41,495 nt of DNA from Fidelibacterota bacterium. Its GTDB lineage: Bacteria; Fidelibacterota; Marinisomatia; Marinisomatales; TCS55. Below are positions 15,829 to 24,328 of this stretch, one piece after another (the first letter of the stretch is position 1; every line of letters starts with the position of its first letter). A program made the translations under genes and the position numbers. The notes under the pieces were generated by a model, which worked only from the letters and a program-made list of their open reading frames with translations, was not told the DNA's origin and did no database searches. The stretch covers positions 1 through 41,495 of the forward strand of contig JASLML010000010.1 of NCBI GenBank assembly GCA_030746535.1, in the 5' to 3' direction.

Positions 15829-16026
15829 TCATTTTTTCCGTTTTTCTTTTTCATATGTCTTGTAATACGAATCGCCCATTTCGGAAAAAAAGTTGAAAAA
15901 TCTTTTCTTCTTTTTCTTTGATCCGGTGTCCCCTCCGGGACGCAGCACTGCTTTCACTCCGGTATCAATTAAATCCTGAATATGCGCCAAAAGCCGTCCG
16001 ATTCCTGTCGGTAAATTTTTATTCAT
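15829..16026 (-). CDS. Small Lys-rich hypothetical protein
   Basis: A 65-residue reading frame that overlaps the end of the DUF255 gene by 8 bases (ATGAATAA), an arrangement typical of translational coupling. The N-terminal half is amphipathic ([20 protein letters not shown]). The C-terminal half is very basic, with [13 protein letters not shown] and an ending of KEKRKK. No family recognised. It could bind nucleic acid or acidic membrane surface, but that is a guess from charge only. Coding status rests on position and composition. Confidence 0.5.
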   Translation of the reverse strand: MNKNLPTGIGRLLAHIQDLIDTGVKAVLRPGGDTGSKKKKKRFFNFFSEMGDSYYKTYEKEKRKK

Positions 16027-18223
16027 TCAAAAAACCTATCGCTGTTTTGATATCCGTTGTAGGTTGGTTACATGCAAAATTTTCGCAGATGTAAAATGTG
16101 GTTTTACCATCAATTTGATTTTGGCTTTTTGTCCAAGGTGCAATTTTTTCCAGCACCGAATCATCAGGGTTTTTCAGGATCAAAACTTTATTCGGATTGT
16201 ATGTTCCTCTGATTTCCTTCACTGCATCCATGACTTTGTTATCATTAACATTACCAACAATGACGCATTCAATAGGATTGTTGGATTGAAAAAGAAACGC
16301 TGACAATAGTTGAGTAAATCCTCTTGGATGCTTCACTATACTTTTAGAAAATGTCTTGAAAATCGTTTCAGCATGATCCAGCCATTCCGTATTCCCCGTC
16401 ATTCTCCCCAATTTGAGAAAGTTCATCGCCGCCACAGAATTTCCGGAAGGAATAGCACCATCGTAACCCGTTTTTGATCTTACGATCAAATCTTCGTCAC
16501 CAAGCCTTCCAAGGAATAATGCACCGTTTTCCTTATCCCAAAAATCGGCGACCATCTTGTTTGCGGTCCTCACCGCTTCTTCCAAATATCGCGGTTCAAA
16601 TGTAGCTTCATATAATTCAATCAATCCCCACGATAAAAATGCGTAATCATCCAAATGTCCGTGAAGTCCTGCTTTGCCATTTCGGCTGCGTTTGAAAAGG
16701 GATCCATCATCTGCGCGTAAATATTCTAAAATGAACTCCGCTGCTTTTTCAGCTCTTTCAACATAATCCTGATCATTTAATACAGCGCCTGCTTTTGCCA
16801 TGGCCGCGATCATGAGCCCGTTCCAGTCAGTCAGAATTTTATCATCTTTGAGCGGATGGATCCTGGCATTTCTTTCATTCAGAAGGACACTTCTGGTGTA
16901 ATGAAAAAAATCATCCAATTCTTCTTCAGTCATGTTGTGGAACCGTGCGATCTTTTTCCTGCTTTCGCGAAGAAAGAGAATATTATTCCCGTTCTGCTCC
17001 TGCGTTGCTTCATCGCGGAAATTTCCTTTTGGTGTCATATTGTAAATGGACATAAAGCGCCTTCCGTCTTCCGCGCCTAAAATGTTTTGAATTTCTTCTG
17101 CGGACCATATATAGAATTTGCCTTCTTCACCTTCGCTGTCTGCATCTTCCGCGGAATAAAATCCTCCCTGCGGATCGGTCATATCACGAGTGATATAAGT
17201 AAGCGTCTCGCGGATGATGCGTTCGTATTCCTTATCGCCGGTGGCGCTGTATGCTTCGAGATATGCCAGCGTAAGCAATGCCTGATCGTAAAGCATTTTT
17301 TCAAAATGCGGTACACGCCAGTGGCTATCCGTGGAATACCGATGAAACCCAAAACCAAGCTGATCAAAAATGCCGCCGTTCCGCATTGCCTTCAGTGTCT
17401 GTTCCGCCATGCTTAGCGCAAGGGTGTCTCCGGAAAGATCTGCATATCGGATTAGATAGATCAAATTATGCGGGGAAGGGAATTTCGGCGATTTTCCGAA
17501 GCCGCCGTTCTTATCATCAAACTGATCCTTAAAATATGTATATCCGCTTTCCAATACTGAATTTGGGAGCGTATCGCCAACAGATGTTTTATTCGTTTCG
17601 CGGACATACGAAATGATTCTTTCCTTGGATGCAAGAATATCCTCGCGCTTGTTCTTCCAAGCATCTGCAATTGCCGGCACAACCTGATACATTCCGGGGC
17701 GCTGACCTCTTTTGTCCTTTGGAAAATAGGTTCCGGCAAAAAACGGCTCTTTGTCCGGCGTCATAAAAATCGTTAACGGCCAGCCGCCGCCGCCGGTCAT
17801 CGCCTGGCAGACAGCCATATATACATGATCGACTTCCGGTCGCTCTTCCCGATCCACTTTAACGGAAATAAAATTCTCATTCAGCAATTTGGCGACGCTG
17901 TCATCTTCGAACGATTCATGTTCCATCACGTGGCACCAATGGCAGGTTGAATATCCAATGGACAGGAAGATCGGGCGGTCCAATTCTTTTGCTTTTTCGA
18001 ATGCTTCATCTCCCCACGGATACCAATCAACGGGGTTATCCGCATGCTGGAGGAGGTACGGACTTTGTTCGTTTGCTAATCTATTCATGTGCTTACTTTT
18101 TGCAGCATTTTCATCTTTTCCTGCATTCGATTTGGAGCATCCTGACAGTGCCAGGATGCAAAACAGAATCGTAAATCTCAGCCAAATTTGATGTTGAGCC
18201 GATGTTGGATTTTGAAGAATCAT
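16019..18223 (-). CDS. DUF255 thioredoxin-like / glycan-epimerase-fold lipoprotein (YyaL/SPATA20 type)
   Basis: A 734-residue protein. It starts with a lipoprotein signal whose lipobox is LSGC (Cys29). The N-terminal thioredoxin-like DUF255 domain contains [18 protein letters not shown] (54-71), Cys94-His-Trp-Cys97 and [14 protein letters not shown]. The C-terminal part (about 220-700) is an alpha-toroid like N-acyl-glucosamine 2-epimerases, with [20 protein letters not shown]. Homologues are widespread, including human SPATA20, but their reaction is not established. Most bacterial copies are cytosolic, so the lipobox is noteworthy. The start lies only 22 bases from the divergent DUF885 gene. 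Confidence 0.9.
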   Translation of the reverse strand: MILQNPTSAQHQIWLRFTILFCILALSGCSKSNAGKDENAAKSKHMNRLANEQSPYLLQHADNPVDWYPWGDEAFEKAKELDRPIFLSIGYSTCHWCHVMEHESFEDDSVAKLLNENFISVKVDREERPEVDHVYMAVCQAMTGGGGWPLTIFMTPDKEPFFAGTYFPKDKRGQRPGMYQVVPAIADAWKNKREDILASKERIISYVRETNKTSVGDTLPNSVLESGYTYFKDQFDDKNGGFGKSPKFPSPHNLIYLIRYADLSGDTLALSMAEQTLKAMRNGGIFDQLGFGFHRYSTDSHWRVPHFEKMLYDQALLTLAYLEAYSATGDKEYERIIRETLTYITRDMTDPQGGFYSAEDADSEGEEGKFYIWSAEEIQNILGAEDGRRFMSIYNMTPKGNFRDEATQEQNGNNILFLRESRKKIARFHNMTEEELDDFFHYTRSVLLNERNARIHPLKDDKILTDWNGLMIAAMAKAGAVLNDQDYVERAEKAAEFILEYLRADDGSLFKRSRNGKAGLHGHLDDYAFLSWGLIELYEATFEPRYLEEAVRTANKMVADFWDKENGALFLGRLGDEDLIVRSKTGYDGAIPSGNSVAAMNFLKLGRMTGNTEWLDHAETIFKTFSKSIVKHPRGFTQLLSAFLFQSNNPIECVIVGNVNDNKVMDAVKEIRGTYNPNKVLILKNPDDSVLEKIAPWTKSQNQIDGKTTFYICENFACNQPTTDIKTAIGFLNE

Positions 18224-18245
18224 CGGTTAATTTAAGAATCTTCAA

Positions 18246-19994
18246 ATGGATAAACCTTCCCTAAAGTATGCAATAATGGGCGGTCTGGGGTTATCCTTTT
18301 TTGTTTTTTTAGTGTTATCTCAGGCTGTTCCGCAGGAGTTCAAAGATATGAGAGATTCCTTCCTTCAATCCTATTATAAAACCTATCCGGTAAACGCCAC
18401 ATGGATCGGCGTGCATGATTACGATGAAGCATTAACGGATTACAGCGCAGAAGCGATCCAATCCCGCGCGGTGTATTTACAGGAATTAAGCGCTGATGTT
18501 CAGGCACTGGATGCAGACCGTCTGAGCAGAGACGACCGCATTGATTATGAAATTATGCTTGATGCGATTCGCAGCGAACTTTTTGATTTGCTGGAATTAA
18601 AAGAGTACTCTTGGAATCCGCTTCTGTATATGGGCGAATTGGGATTTGCTTTTGAGAGTTTGACAGGATTCGATTTTGCTCCTGCGGATGCGCGCGCAGC
18701 ATCCCTTAAGGGAAGGCTTTTGCAAACGCCTGAGTATTTGCGGCAGGCGGAAGCAATGCTGGAGTCATGCCCGAAGATTCATTTGGAAACGGGAATCCGC
18801 CAATGCGATGGTGTCATAGGAATGTTGACTTCCGGTATGGATTCATTTCTGGAACATGTTGATTCTGAGCTTTCTGGTGAAATTCGGATCTCTTCTGAGA
18901 ATGCGCTGAAATCACTGAATGGGTTTAAGGCTTTTCTTGAATCAAAACTGGATGACGAACACAGGGATTTCAGGCTCGGTGCGGATCTCTATGAACATAA
19001 ACTGAGCCATACGCTTCGGGAAGGAATATCATCAAAAGATGTTTTGAGCAGGGCAGAGGCTACACTGAAAAAAACCCAGGATGAGATGGCCGTACTTGCC
19101 GCACCGCTGTATGAAGAATGGTTCAATGAAAAACCAAATACGGAAACGCACAGCGGCAAACTGGCACTGATTCGCAGAGTTTTGGACGAAATTGGCAAGG
19201 ACCATGTCGGCCGGGATGAAGTGATGGAAGATGCACTCGGCACGGTGGATGAATTGACTCAATTTATCATTGAAAAGGACTTGCTGACTCTGGACCCCGA
19301 AAAACCGCTCGAGGTTCGCCCGATGCCGGAATTTCAGCGAGGCGTTTCAGTTGCAAATCTTCAGGCGCCCGGACCGCTGGAATCCAACCTGCAGACCTAT
19401 TACAATGTATCGCCGATTCCCGAGGATTGGGATGATGACCGTGTGGAATCGTTCCTGAAAGAATACAACCGCATTTCCGTTAAAATTTTATCCATCCACG
19501 AAGCGCTTCCCGGTCATTATGTTCAGCTCTATTATGCAAACCGGCATCCGTCACTCATACGGTCCGTATTCAGCAGCGGTGTCATGATCGAAGGATGGGC
19601 GCACTATACCGAAGCGATGATGATCAAAGAAGGGCTCGGCGGAGGTGATCCGCGCTACGATCTGGTGCAGAAAAAATGGCTGCTTCGCGGCACATCCAAT
19701 GCAATCATCGATCAGAAAATTCACGCCGGAAATATGACGCGCGATGAGGCAATGGACTTGATGGTAAATGAAACATTCCAGGAATATGCCGAAGCATCCG
19801 CAAAATGGGTGCGGGCACAACTGACATCGGCACAGCTTTCCGAGTATTTTGTCGGCAACATGCTCATAGAAGATTTGCAAAAAGATTACAGGAATGCAAT
19901 GGGTGACAATTTCAGTTTGAAAACGTTTCATGAAACGCTTTTGTCTCAAGGGTCCATTCCAGTTCGCTATTTACGATCCATTCTTTTAGACTAA
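18246..19994 (+). CDS. DUF885 family metallopeptidase-like secreted protein
   Basis: A 582-residue protein with an N-terminal hydrophobic segment (about 9-27, GGLGLSFFVFLVLSQAV) that should export it. The DUF885 signature is HEALPGH (His418-His424) followed by GVMIEGWAHYTEAM, where the Glu of EGWAHY is the likely third metal ligand. DUF885 proteins are predicted zinc peptidases related to M3-type enzymes. A helical substrate-binding region precedes the motif. It is followed after three bases by a Na+ symporter, suggesting release and uptake of a common substrate. No clear Shine-Dalgarno. Confidence 0.88.
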   Translation: MDKPSLKYAIMGGLGLSFFVFLVLSQAVPQEFKDMRDSFLQSYYKTYPVNATWIGVHDYDEALTDYSAEAIQSRAVYLQELSADVQALDADRLSRDDRIDYEIMLDAIRSELFDLLELKEYSWNPLLYMGELGFAFESLTGFDFAPADARAASLKGRLLQTPEYLRQAEAMLESCPKIHLETGIRQCDGVIGMLTSGMDSFLEHVDSELSGEIRISSENALKSLNGFKAFLESKLDDEHRDFRLGADLYEHKLSHTLREGISSKDVLSRAEATLKKTQDEMAVLAAPLYEEWFNEKPNTETHSGKLALIRRVLDEIGKDHVGRDEVMEDALGTVDELTQFIIEKDLLTLDPEKPLEVRPMPEFQRGVSVANLQAPGPLESNLQTYYNVSPIPEDWDDDRVESFLKEYNRISVKILSIHEALPGHYVQLYYANRHPSLIRSVFSSGVMIEGWAHYTEAMMIKEGLGGGDPRYDLVQKKWLLRGTSNAIIDQKIHAGNMTRDEAMDLMVNETFQEYAEASAKWVRAQLTSAQLSEYFVGNMLIEDLQKDYRNAMGDNFSLKTFHETLLSQGSIPVRYLRSILLD

Positions 19995-19997
19995 TCC

Positions 19998-21434
19998 ATG
20001 ACCCATTTGATCTTTATTACAGTTTACCTTTTAACGCTCATTGGAGTCGGCGCTTACAAAGCGAAAAAGATCAAAACACAGGAAGATTTTGCTGTAGCCG
20101 GCAGGTCGCTTACGCCGTGGATTTTGGTTGGCACCATGCTGGCAACATGGATGGGAACCGGATCAATTCTGGGGAACGCAGGCAAGACGTACCAAACCGG
20201 AATGGCGGCGCTGATACTTCCGATCGGCGGAGTGCTGGGAATAGCTCTGCTGACTAAGATTGCCGGGAAAGTTCGGTCATTCAACAAATTTACTGTTCCT
20301 GAAATAATCGGTGACCGATACGGTCCGGCTGCACGTCTTCTGAGTGTTGTTGCGCTTGTGATGGCTTATATGGTAATTGTGAGTTACCAGTACAATGCCG
20401 GCGGTGCCGTGCTTCATACCGTTTTGAGCGATGGTGCAGGCAATTCGATGATTTCGGTGGAAACAGGAACGATCATTGCAGCTATTTTTATTATCACCTA
20501 CACCGTTTTGGCGGGGCTCGTAAGCGTGGCGTACACCGATGTTGTAAACGGCATCATTATGATGGTGACCTTTCTTATTGCATTCCCGATGCTGTGGTTC
20601 AAAGCCGGCGGTGCGGAAGGCATGACAGCCGCATTCGATGCGATGGGGAAGCCCGAGCATATGCAGTTTTTCGGTGTGTATTCCACGATTGATATCATCA
20701 ATTTTTGCCTCCCGCCGTTTCTGCTGGTGATGGGCGACGCCAATATGTATCAGAGGTTTTTCGCCAGTAAGAATGCAGAAGGTGCGAAATCTGCAACAAC
20801 TGTATTGGTCTTTGCAGTAGCAGTGATCGAACTGCTGATCATTGCCTCTGCGTGGGTGAGCGCGAGCATGATCCCGGATGCGGAAGTTGGGAAATATGTT
20901 CTGATCTATGCCGCCCACCAATTGTTGCCAACCTTTCTGGGTGCAGTGATGATGACGACCATCGTTGGAATTATTTTATCCACTGCTGACTCGTTTTTAC
21001 TTGTGCCTGCAACAACGCTGATGAAAGATGTGTACCTGCAGTATGTTGATCCAAACGCAAACCAGAAAAAAATTGTTTTCCTTAGCCGGATGCTGGTGCT
21101 GGTTTTGGGGATTGTTGCTTATTTTGTTTCACTGGGATTTGCTAAATCAGAAGGATTTTTCGAGAGGGCATTATATGCGTACACAATTTATGGTGCTGCA
21201 ATTACTCCGTCGCTGGTGGCGGCATTATTCTGGAAAGGTGCCACGAAAGAAGGCGCCGTTGCGTCCATTCTGTCAGGAACGCTAGTGACGCTTGCATGGA
21301 AAGAACTTCCCGGATTATGGTCTTGGCTGCCGCCGCACATTTACGGCAGTGTGGATGAAGTGATTCCGGCAATTACGGTTTCGCTGATCGCATTGGTGGG
21401 AGCGAGTCTTTTGACGAAAAGATCTAATGATTAG
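19998..21434 (+). CDS. Sodium:solute symporter (SSS family)
   Basis: A 478-residue inner-membrane protein with about 13 helices. SSS marks include GVGAYKAKKIKTQEDFAVAG near the start, ATWMGTGSILGNAGKTYQTG, and VMAYMVIVSYQYNAGGAVL. Members import sugars, amino acids, nucleosides, vitamins or small acids with Na+. It starts 3 bases after the DUF885 gene and overlaps the following regulator gene by 8 bases, so the three form a unit. Substrate unknown; the peptidase neighbour suggests amino acids or peptides. Confidence 0.92.
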   Translation: MTHLIFITVYLLTLIGVGAYKAKKIKTQEDFAVAGRSLTPWILVGTMLATWMGTGSILGNAGKTYQTGMAALILPIGGVLGIALLTKIAGKVRSFNKFTVPEIIGDRYGPAARLLSVVALVMAYMVIVSYQYNAGGAVLHTVLSDGAGNSMISVETGTIIAAIFIITYTVLAGLVSVAYTDVVNGIIMMVTFLIAFPMLWFKAGGAEGMTAAFDAMGKPEHMQFFGVYSTIDIINFCLPPFLLVMGDANMYQRFFASKNAEGAKSATTVLVFAVAVIELLIIASAWVSASMIPDAEVGKYVLIYAAHQLLPTFLGAVMMTTIVGIILSTADSFLLVPATTLMKDVYLQYVDPNANQKKIVFLSRMLVLVLGIVAYFVSLGFAKSEGFFERALYAYTIYGAAITPSLVAALFWKGATKEGAVASILSGTLVTLAWKELPGLWSWLPPHIYGSVDEVIPAITVSLIALVGASLLTKRSND

Positions 21435-21858
21435 AACGATTTTAATAACTTTGCCGTTACTGTGGCATTTGTCACTTTTTGCACAGGACCTTCCGGGCGG
21501 ACTGAAATTTTATTCAACACATGAACAGGACCAAGGTTATTCAAAACTGGTTCTTCCTGATAAGGGTAATTTTTCTATTTCAAAACCTTTCTCAATTTCA
21601 TTTGACATTGCTTTTGACCCTCAAAGCCCATACGGTGTAATCCTGCAGGCACGAGATGGGAATACTGCTATCCTAACACTTTCCTATATCGATTATCAAT
21701 CAGTTGACAGTTCCATATTATACGTTATTTACAAGGAAGTAAATACGGGAATAAACATTCCAATAAAGAAAAATGAACTTGATCTAAACAAATGGCTGAA
21801 TCTGAAATTGGCTATCGATCCTTTAGATGAGGTGATAGAGTTAACCTTTAACGGCTAA
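21427..21858 (+). CDS. LamG-like sensor, N-terminal part of a membrane regulator (split by TAA)
   Basis: 143 codons with a signal peptide (MIRTILITLPLLWHLSLFAQ) and a concanavalin/LamG-like beta-sandwich (KPFSISFDIAFDPQSPYGVI, DLNKWLNLKLAIDPLDEVIE). The frame ends with LTFNG-TAA, and the same frame continues without shift into the reading frame at 21880. LamG domains commonly run on after a phrase such as FNGK, so this is best read as the N-terminal fifth of one 674-codon gene interrupted by a nonsense codon at 21856-21858. It overlaps the symporter gene by 8 bases. On its own it would be a short secreted protein. Confidence 0.7.
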   Translation: MIRTILITLPLLWHLSLFAQDLPGGLKFYSTHEQDQGYSKLVLPDKGNFSISKPFSISFDIAFDPQSPYGVILQARDGNTAILTLSYIDYQSVDSSILYVIYKEVNTGINIPIKKNELDLNKWLNLKLAIDPLDEVIELTFNG

Positions 21859-21879
21859 AAAAGGAATGCCAAAATAAAA

Positions 21880-23451
21880 ATGGATGAAACGTGGGGAATA
21901 CAATGGGTTTTTGGAAAGCCTGTCAGCCGAGATGAAGTTCCATCAATGGCAATCCGGGATATAACGTTTTCAAAATCCGGCATAGTAAAAAACCGGTGGC
22001 CTTTACATGAATTTCAAAACAATAATGTGCAGGATATCCTTGGGAACCGGAATGGCAAACAAACGGATTGTTTTTGGTTGAATTCCAAGCATCGAAAGTG
22101 GATTCAGGCACAGTCTATTGCGATGAAACCTATGCAAAGTTTCGCTGAATTTTCTGATTACCGATTCAATGACATTGTTTATTTGGATGACGATTTGGTT
22201 GGCGTTACGATTGAAAAAAACAACATACAATTGCAGCCGATGGAGAAGGTATCACTACCCAAAAAATTTACAATATATTTTAATCAAAAAGAGAATCAGG
22301 TATTTGCATTTCATGAGGGCGGAGAAGGCCCAATTTCTTTGTTTGACTCGAAAAGTAAGAAATGGATCAAAGTAGATTCAACCGTTTCGAATGACGATTA
22401 TTACAACGGGATACTTATGATCGATCCGGAGAATGGTGATTTTTGGCGATTGGGAGGGTACGGCAACTACACTGTTAAGAATAGTTTGATGAAATATGAC
22501 TGGAAACATTCCAAATGGGAATCAGTTTCTTATAATATTGAAAATGGAGATACATTTCATCCAAGGGATAAAATGGTCAGTGCGATTTCTGCAGATTCTT
22601 CCTTTTACTGGCTTTTTGGCGGGGAAGGGAATGAGTCGGGAAATCAGGAAGATGGTTTTCGTTTCTTTTTTGAATTATGGAAATTTTATTTAGGTGATCC
22701 CAAAATGGAAAAGGTTTGGGACTGGAATGGGAAACCTGAACTATTAGTTGTGGATATAAATGTCTTGGAAGATTCATTGCTTTCGATCTTAACGATTGAC
22801 AAAATATCTGAACAATTACGATTCTTTTACTCCCCAACAACAAACTCCGAGATTAAAGAACTTTCCATCAATTTGCCTAAATCCCCAAAAGGAGAAGTAA
22901 CATTTATCATGGGGCATGATGGATATTCTTTGAATGTATTATCAGCAAATTCAGAAAATGAGAATATCATGGTTTTCGAACTTGCGTTACCTCCTGTACA
23001 ACCGATGATTAATAATAAGAAATACCCCAAAGATAATCCGTTCACTCTCTTTCTATTAGTCGGATTGGGGATAAGTATCGTTAGTGCGCTTTTTTATCAC
23101 ACTTTTGGGAAACCGTCATCTGCAGTACCTGAAATAGCCCAAAAGGGAATTGTAATCTTATTTACGAACGGTGAGATGGAATTAAGGATTGATGGAAACC
23201 CAATAGATTTGGAAAAGGTAAAATTGAAAAAAGCGGTTAACCTGTTAAAACTCATTGCCGCAGCGCCGGACCAGAAAATCCAGCACTCGGAAATAAAGGA
23301 AAATCTTTGGCCTCATGTGATGGATGAGAGTTTCCACAACAGCCTGAACGTGGCCATACATGAACTGCGAAATATTATTTCTCCCCTGGGTGATCAACTC
23401 ATCAACCAAAATAAATACATATCCCTGAAATGTGAGATCTTCGGCAGATAG
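21880..23451 (+). CDS. Kelch-like / transmembrane / winged-helix regulator, C-terminal part
   Basis: 523 codons in the same frame as 21427-21858. It contains the rest of the LamG-like domain, then kelch-type beta-propeller repeats (DFWRLGGYGNYTVKNSLMKY and FYWLFGGEGNES near 22430-22630), a single helix at 23041-23100 (FTLFLLVGLGISIVSALFYH) and an OmpR/PhoB-type winged helix (about 23140-23451; LKKAVNLLKLIAAAPDQKI, ENLWPHVMDESFHNSLNVAI, LRNIISPLG). The sensor is therefore outside and the DNA-binding domain inside: a membrane-tethered one-component regulator with ToxR/CadC logic but reversed order. The ATG at 21880 has AAGGA 14 bases upstream, too far for good initiation. Likely target: the symporter/peptidase operon. 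Confidence 0.8.
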   Translation: MDETWGIQWVFGKPVSRDEVPSMAIRDITFSKSGIVKNRWPLHEFQNNNVQDILGNRNGKQTDCFWLNSKHRKWIQAQSIAMKPMQSFAEFSDYRFNDIVYLDDDLVGVTIEKNNIQLQPMEKVSLPKKFTIYFNQKENQVFAFHEGGEGPISLFDSKSKKWIKVDSTVSNDDYYNGILMIDPENGDFWRLGGYGNYTVKNSLMKYDWKHSKWESVSYNIENGDTFHPRDKMVSAISADSSFYWLFGGEGNESGNQEDGFRFFFELWKFYLGDPKMEKVWDWNGKPELLVVDINVLEDSLLSILTIDKISEQLRFFYSPTTNSEIKELSINLPKSPKGEVTFIMGHDGYSLNVLSANSENENIMVFELALPPVQPMINNKKYPKDNPFTLFLLVGLGISIVSALFYHTFGKPSSAVPEIAQKGIVILFTNGEMELRIDGNPIDLEKVKLKKAVNLLKLIAAAPDQKIQHSEIKENLWPHVMDESFHNSLNVAIHELRNIISPLGDQLINQNKYISLKCEIFGR

Positions 23452-23560
23452 CTAAAATTTAAGTTTTTTAAGTTTCTTTTAATTTATAAGTATCACAATC
23501 TAATCAATAATTTTTTATTAAAATAAACTCGCTTTTCTTATACCTGCTTTATACAAAAAA

Positions 23561-23585
23561 AGCCTCCCGATTTTTTCGGGAGGCT
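23561..23585. terminator. Bidirectional rho-independent terminator
   Basis: AGCCTCCCGA (23561-23570), loop TTTTT, TCGGGAGGCT (23576-23585): a perfect 10-bp stem with A-rich sequence before and T-rich sequence after. It sits between the convergent regulator and acetyltransferase genes and can serve both. Confidence 0.88.
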
Positions 23586-23591
23586 TTTTAT

Positions 23592-24257
23592 TTAAACTTT
23601 ATCTGCCAGCGGCGGATTGAACTTCTGAAATTCGCCCGGTTGTGGGCCGAGGTCGCGGCGGTAATATTCAAACGGAATGCCCGTTCCCTGCCAATTATCC
23701 ACGCGGTTTACGATTCGGATATCGCCCGTAAATTTTTTGGAAACACCTTCCTTCACGTGGCCGGTGACATAGCGGATTCCGTCTTTCTTCTTCGCCCAGT
23801 TCAAATATACGCGCTTCAGCATTTTAGCATATCCGTGCCCTTTGAATTTGGATAACACCACAAAGGCGTACGTATAGAGCGTATTGTTTTTTCCAAAATT
23901 ATCATCCAGCCGCGCCCAGGGTTCGGAATGCAGTTCTTCCACGGGAATCCCGATGATATATCCGATGATCTCTTTGCGGTAACGTGCGATAAACGGAAGC
24001 GAGCCCGGTTTGTTGAAATATTTTCGGATCGTCGTTTTGGTAAGTACGGCAGGTTCGCCGTATTCTTTGGCAAGGTGCTTTGAAATTTTGATCAGCTGCG
24101 GATAATCGTATTCACCCGCATGATTCAATAATTCAATTTGGAACACTCCCGAAGAGGCAATGGTTCGTGACTTGGATGCACGCGAAATATCAAAGGATAG
24201 CTGTTCCATCAGCAGAGAATTTAAACTCCCCGCAGAATAATGGAATTCATGAATCAC
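23592..24257 (-). CDS. GNAT-family N-acetyltransferase
   Basis: 221 codons from a GTG at 24257; an ATG at 24209 (MEQLSF) is an alternative, and neither has a strong Shine-Dalgarno. The GNAT core runs from about residue 38. It shows PFIARYRKEIIGYIIGIP (strands 2-3), TYAFVVLSKFKGHGYAKMLK with the acetyl-CoA loop KFKGHGYA, and VNRVDNWQGTGIPFEYYRRD at the end, where a GNAT often places its last helix and strand. Substrate unknown. It stands alone between a terminator and the pyrF promoter region. Confidence 0.78.
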   Translation of the reverse strand: MIHEFHYSAGSLNSLLMEQLSFDISRASKSRTIASSGVFQIELLNHAGEYDYPQLIKISKHLAKEYGEPAVLTKTTIRKYFNKPGSLPFIARYRKEIIGYIIGIPVEELHSEPWARLDDNFGKNNTLYTYAFVVLSKFKGHGYAKMLKRVYLNWAKKKDGIRYVTGHVKEGVSKKFTGDIRIVNRVDNWQGTGIPFEYYRRDLGPQPGEFQKFNPPLADKV

Positions 24258-24269
24258 AAATTTTGTGAT
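24253..24269. promoter_or_regulatory. Perfect palindrome, candidate operator
   Basis: ATCACAAA-T-TTTGTGAT is an 8-bp perfect inverted repeat around one base. It lies between the divergent acetyltransferase and pyrF genes, 60 bases before the pyrF ATG, and covers the acetyltransferase GTG start. No regulator is identified. Confidence 0.4.
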
Positions 24270-24328
24270 ATTATTTCATTCCTGTTTTGGTTTGGAAGAA
24301 TTTGAATCTGTAAATTCGCGCCCCGAAG

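Noticed and set aside
18150-18180. Possible ATT start for the DUF255 lipoprotein (would give [17 protein letters not shown])
   Set aside because: It would give a tidy signal peptide, but there is no Shine-Dalgarno before it and an ordinary ATG exists at 18223.
19551-19949. 132-codon minus-strand frame
   Set aside because: Antisense to the most conserved part of the DUF885 gene; no independent support.
20277-20921. 214-codon minus-strand frame rich in His and Asn
   Set aside because: It lies wholly inside the symporter gene on the opposite strand, has no family resemblance, and its composition follows from antisense codons of a membrane protein.
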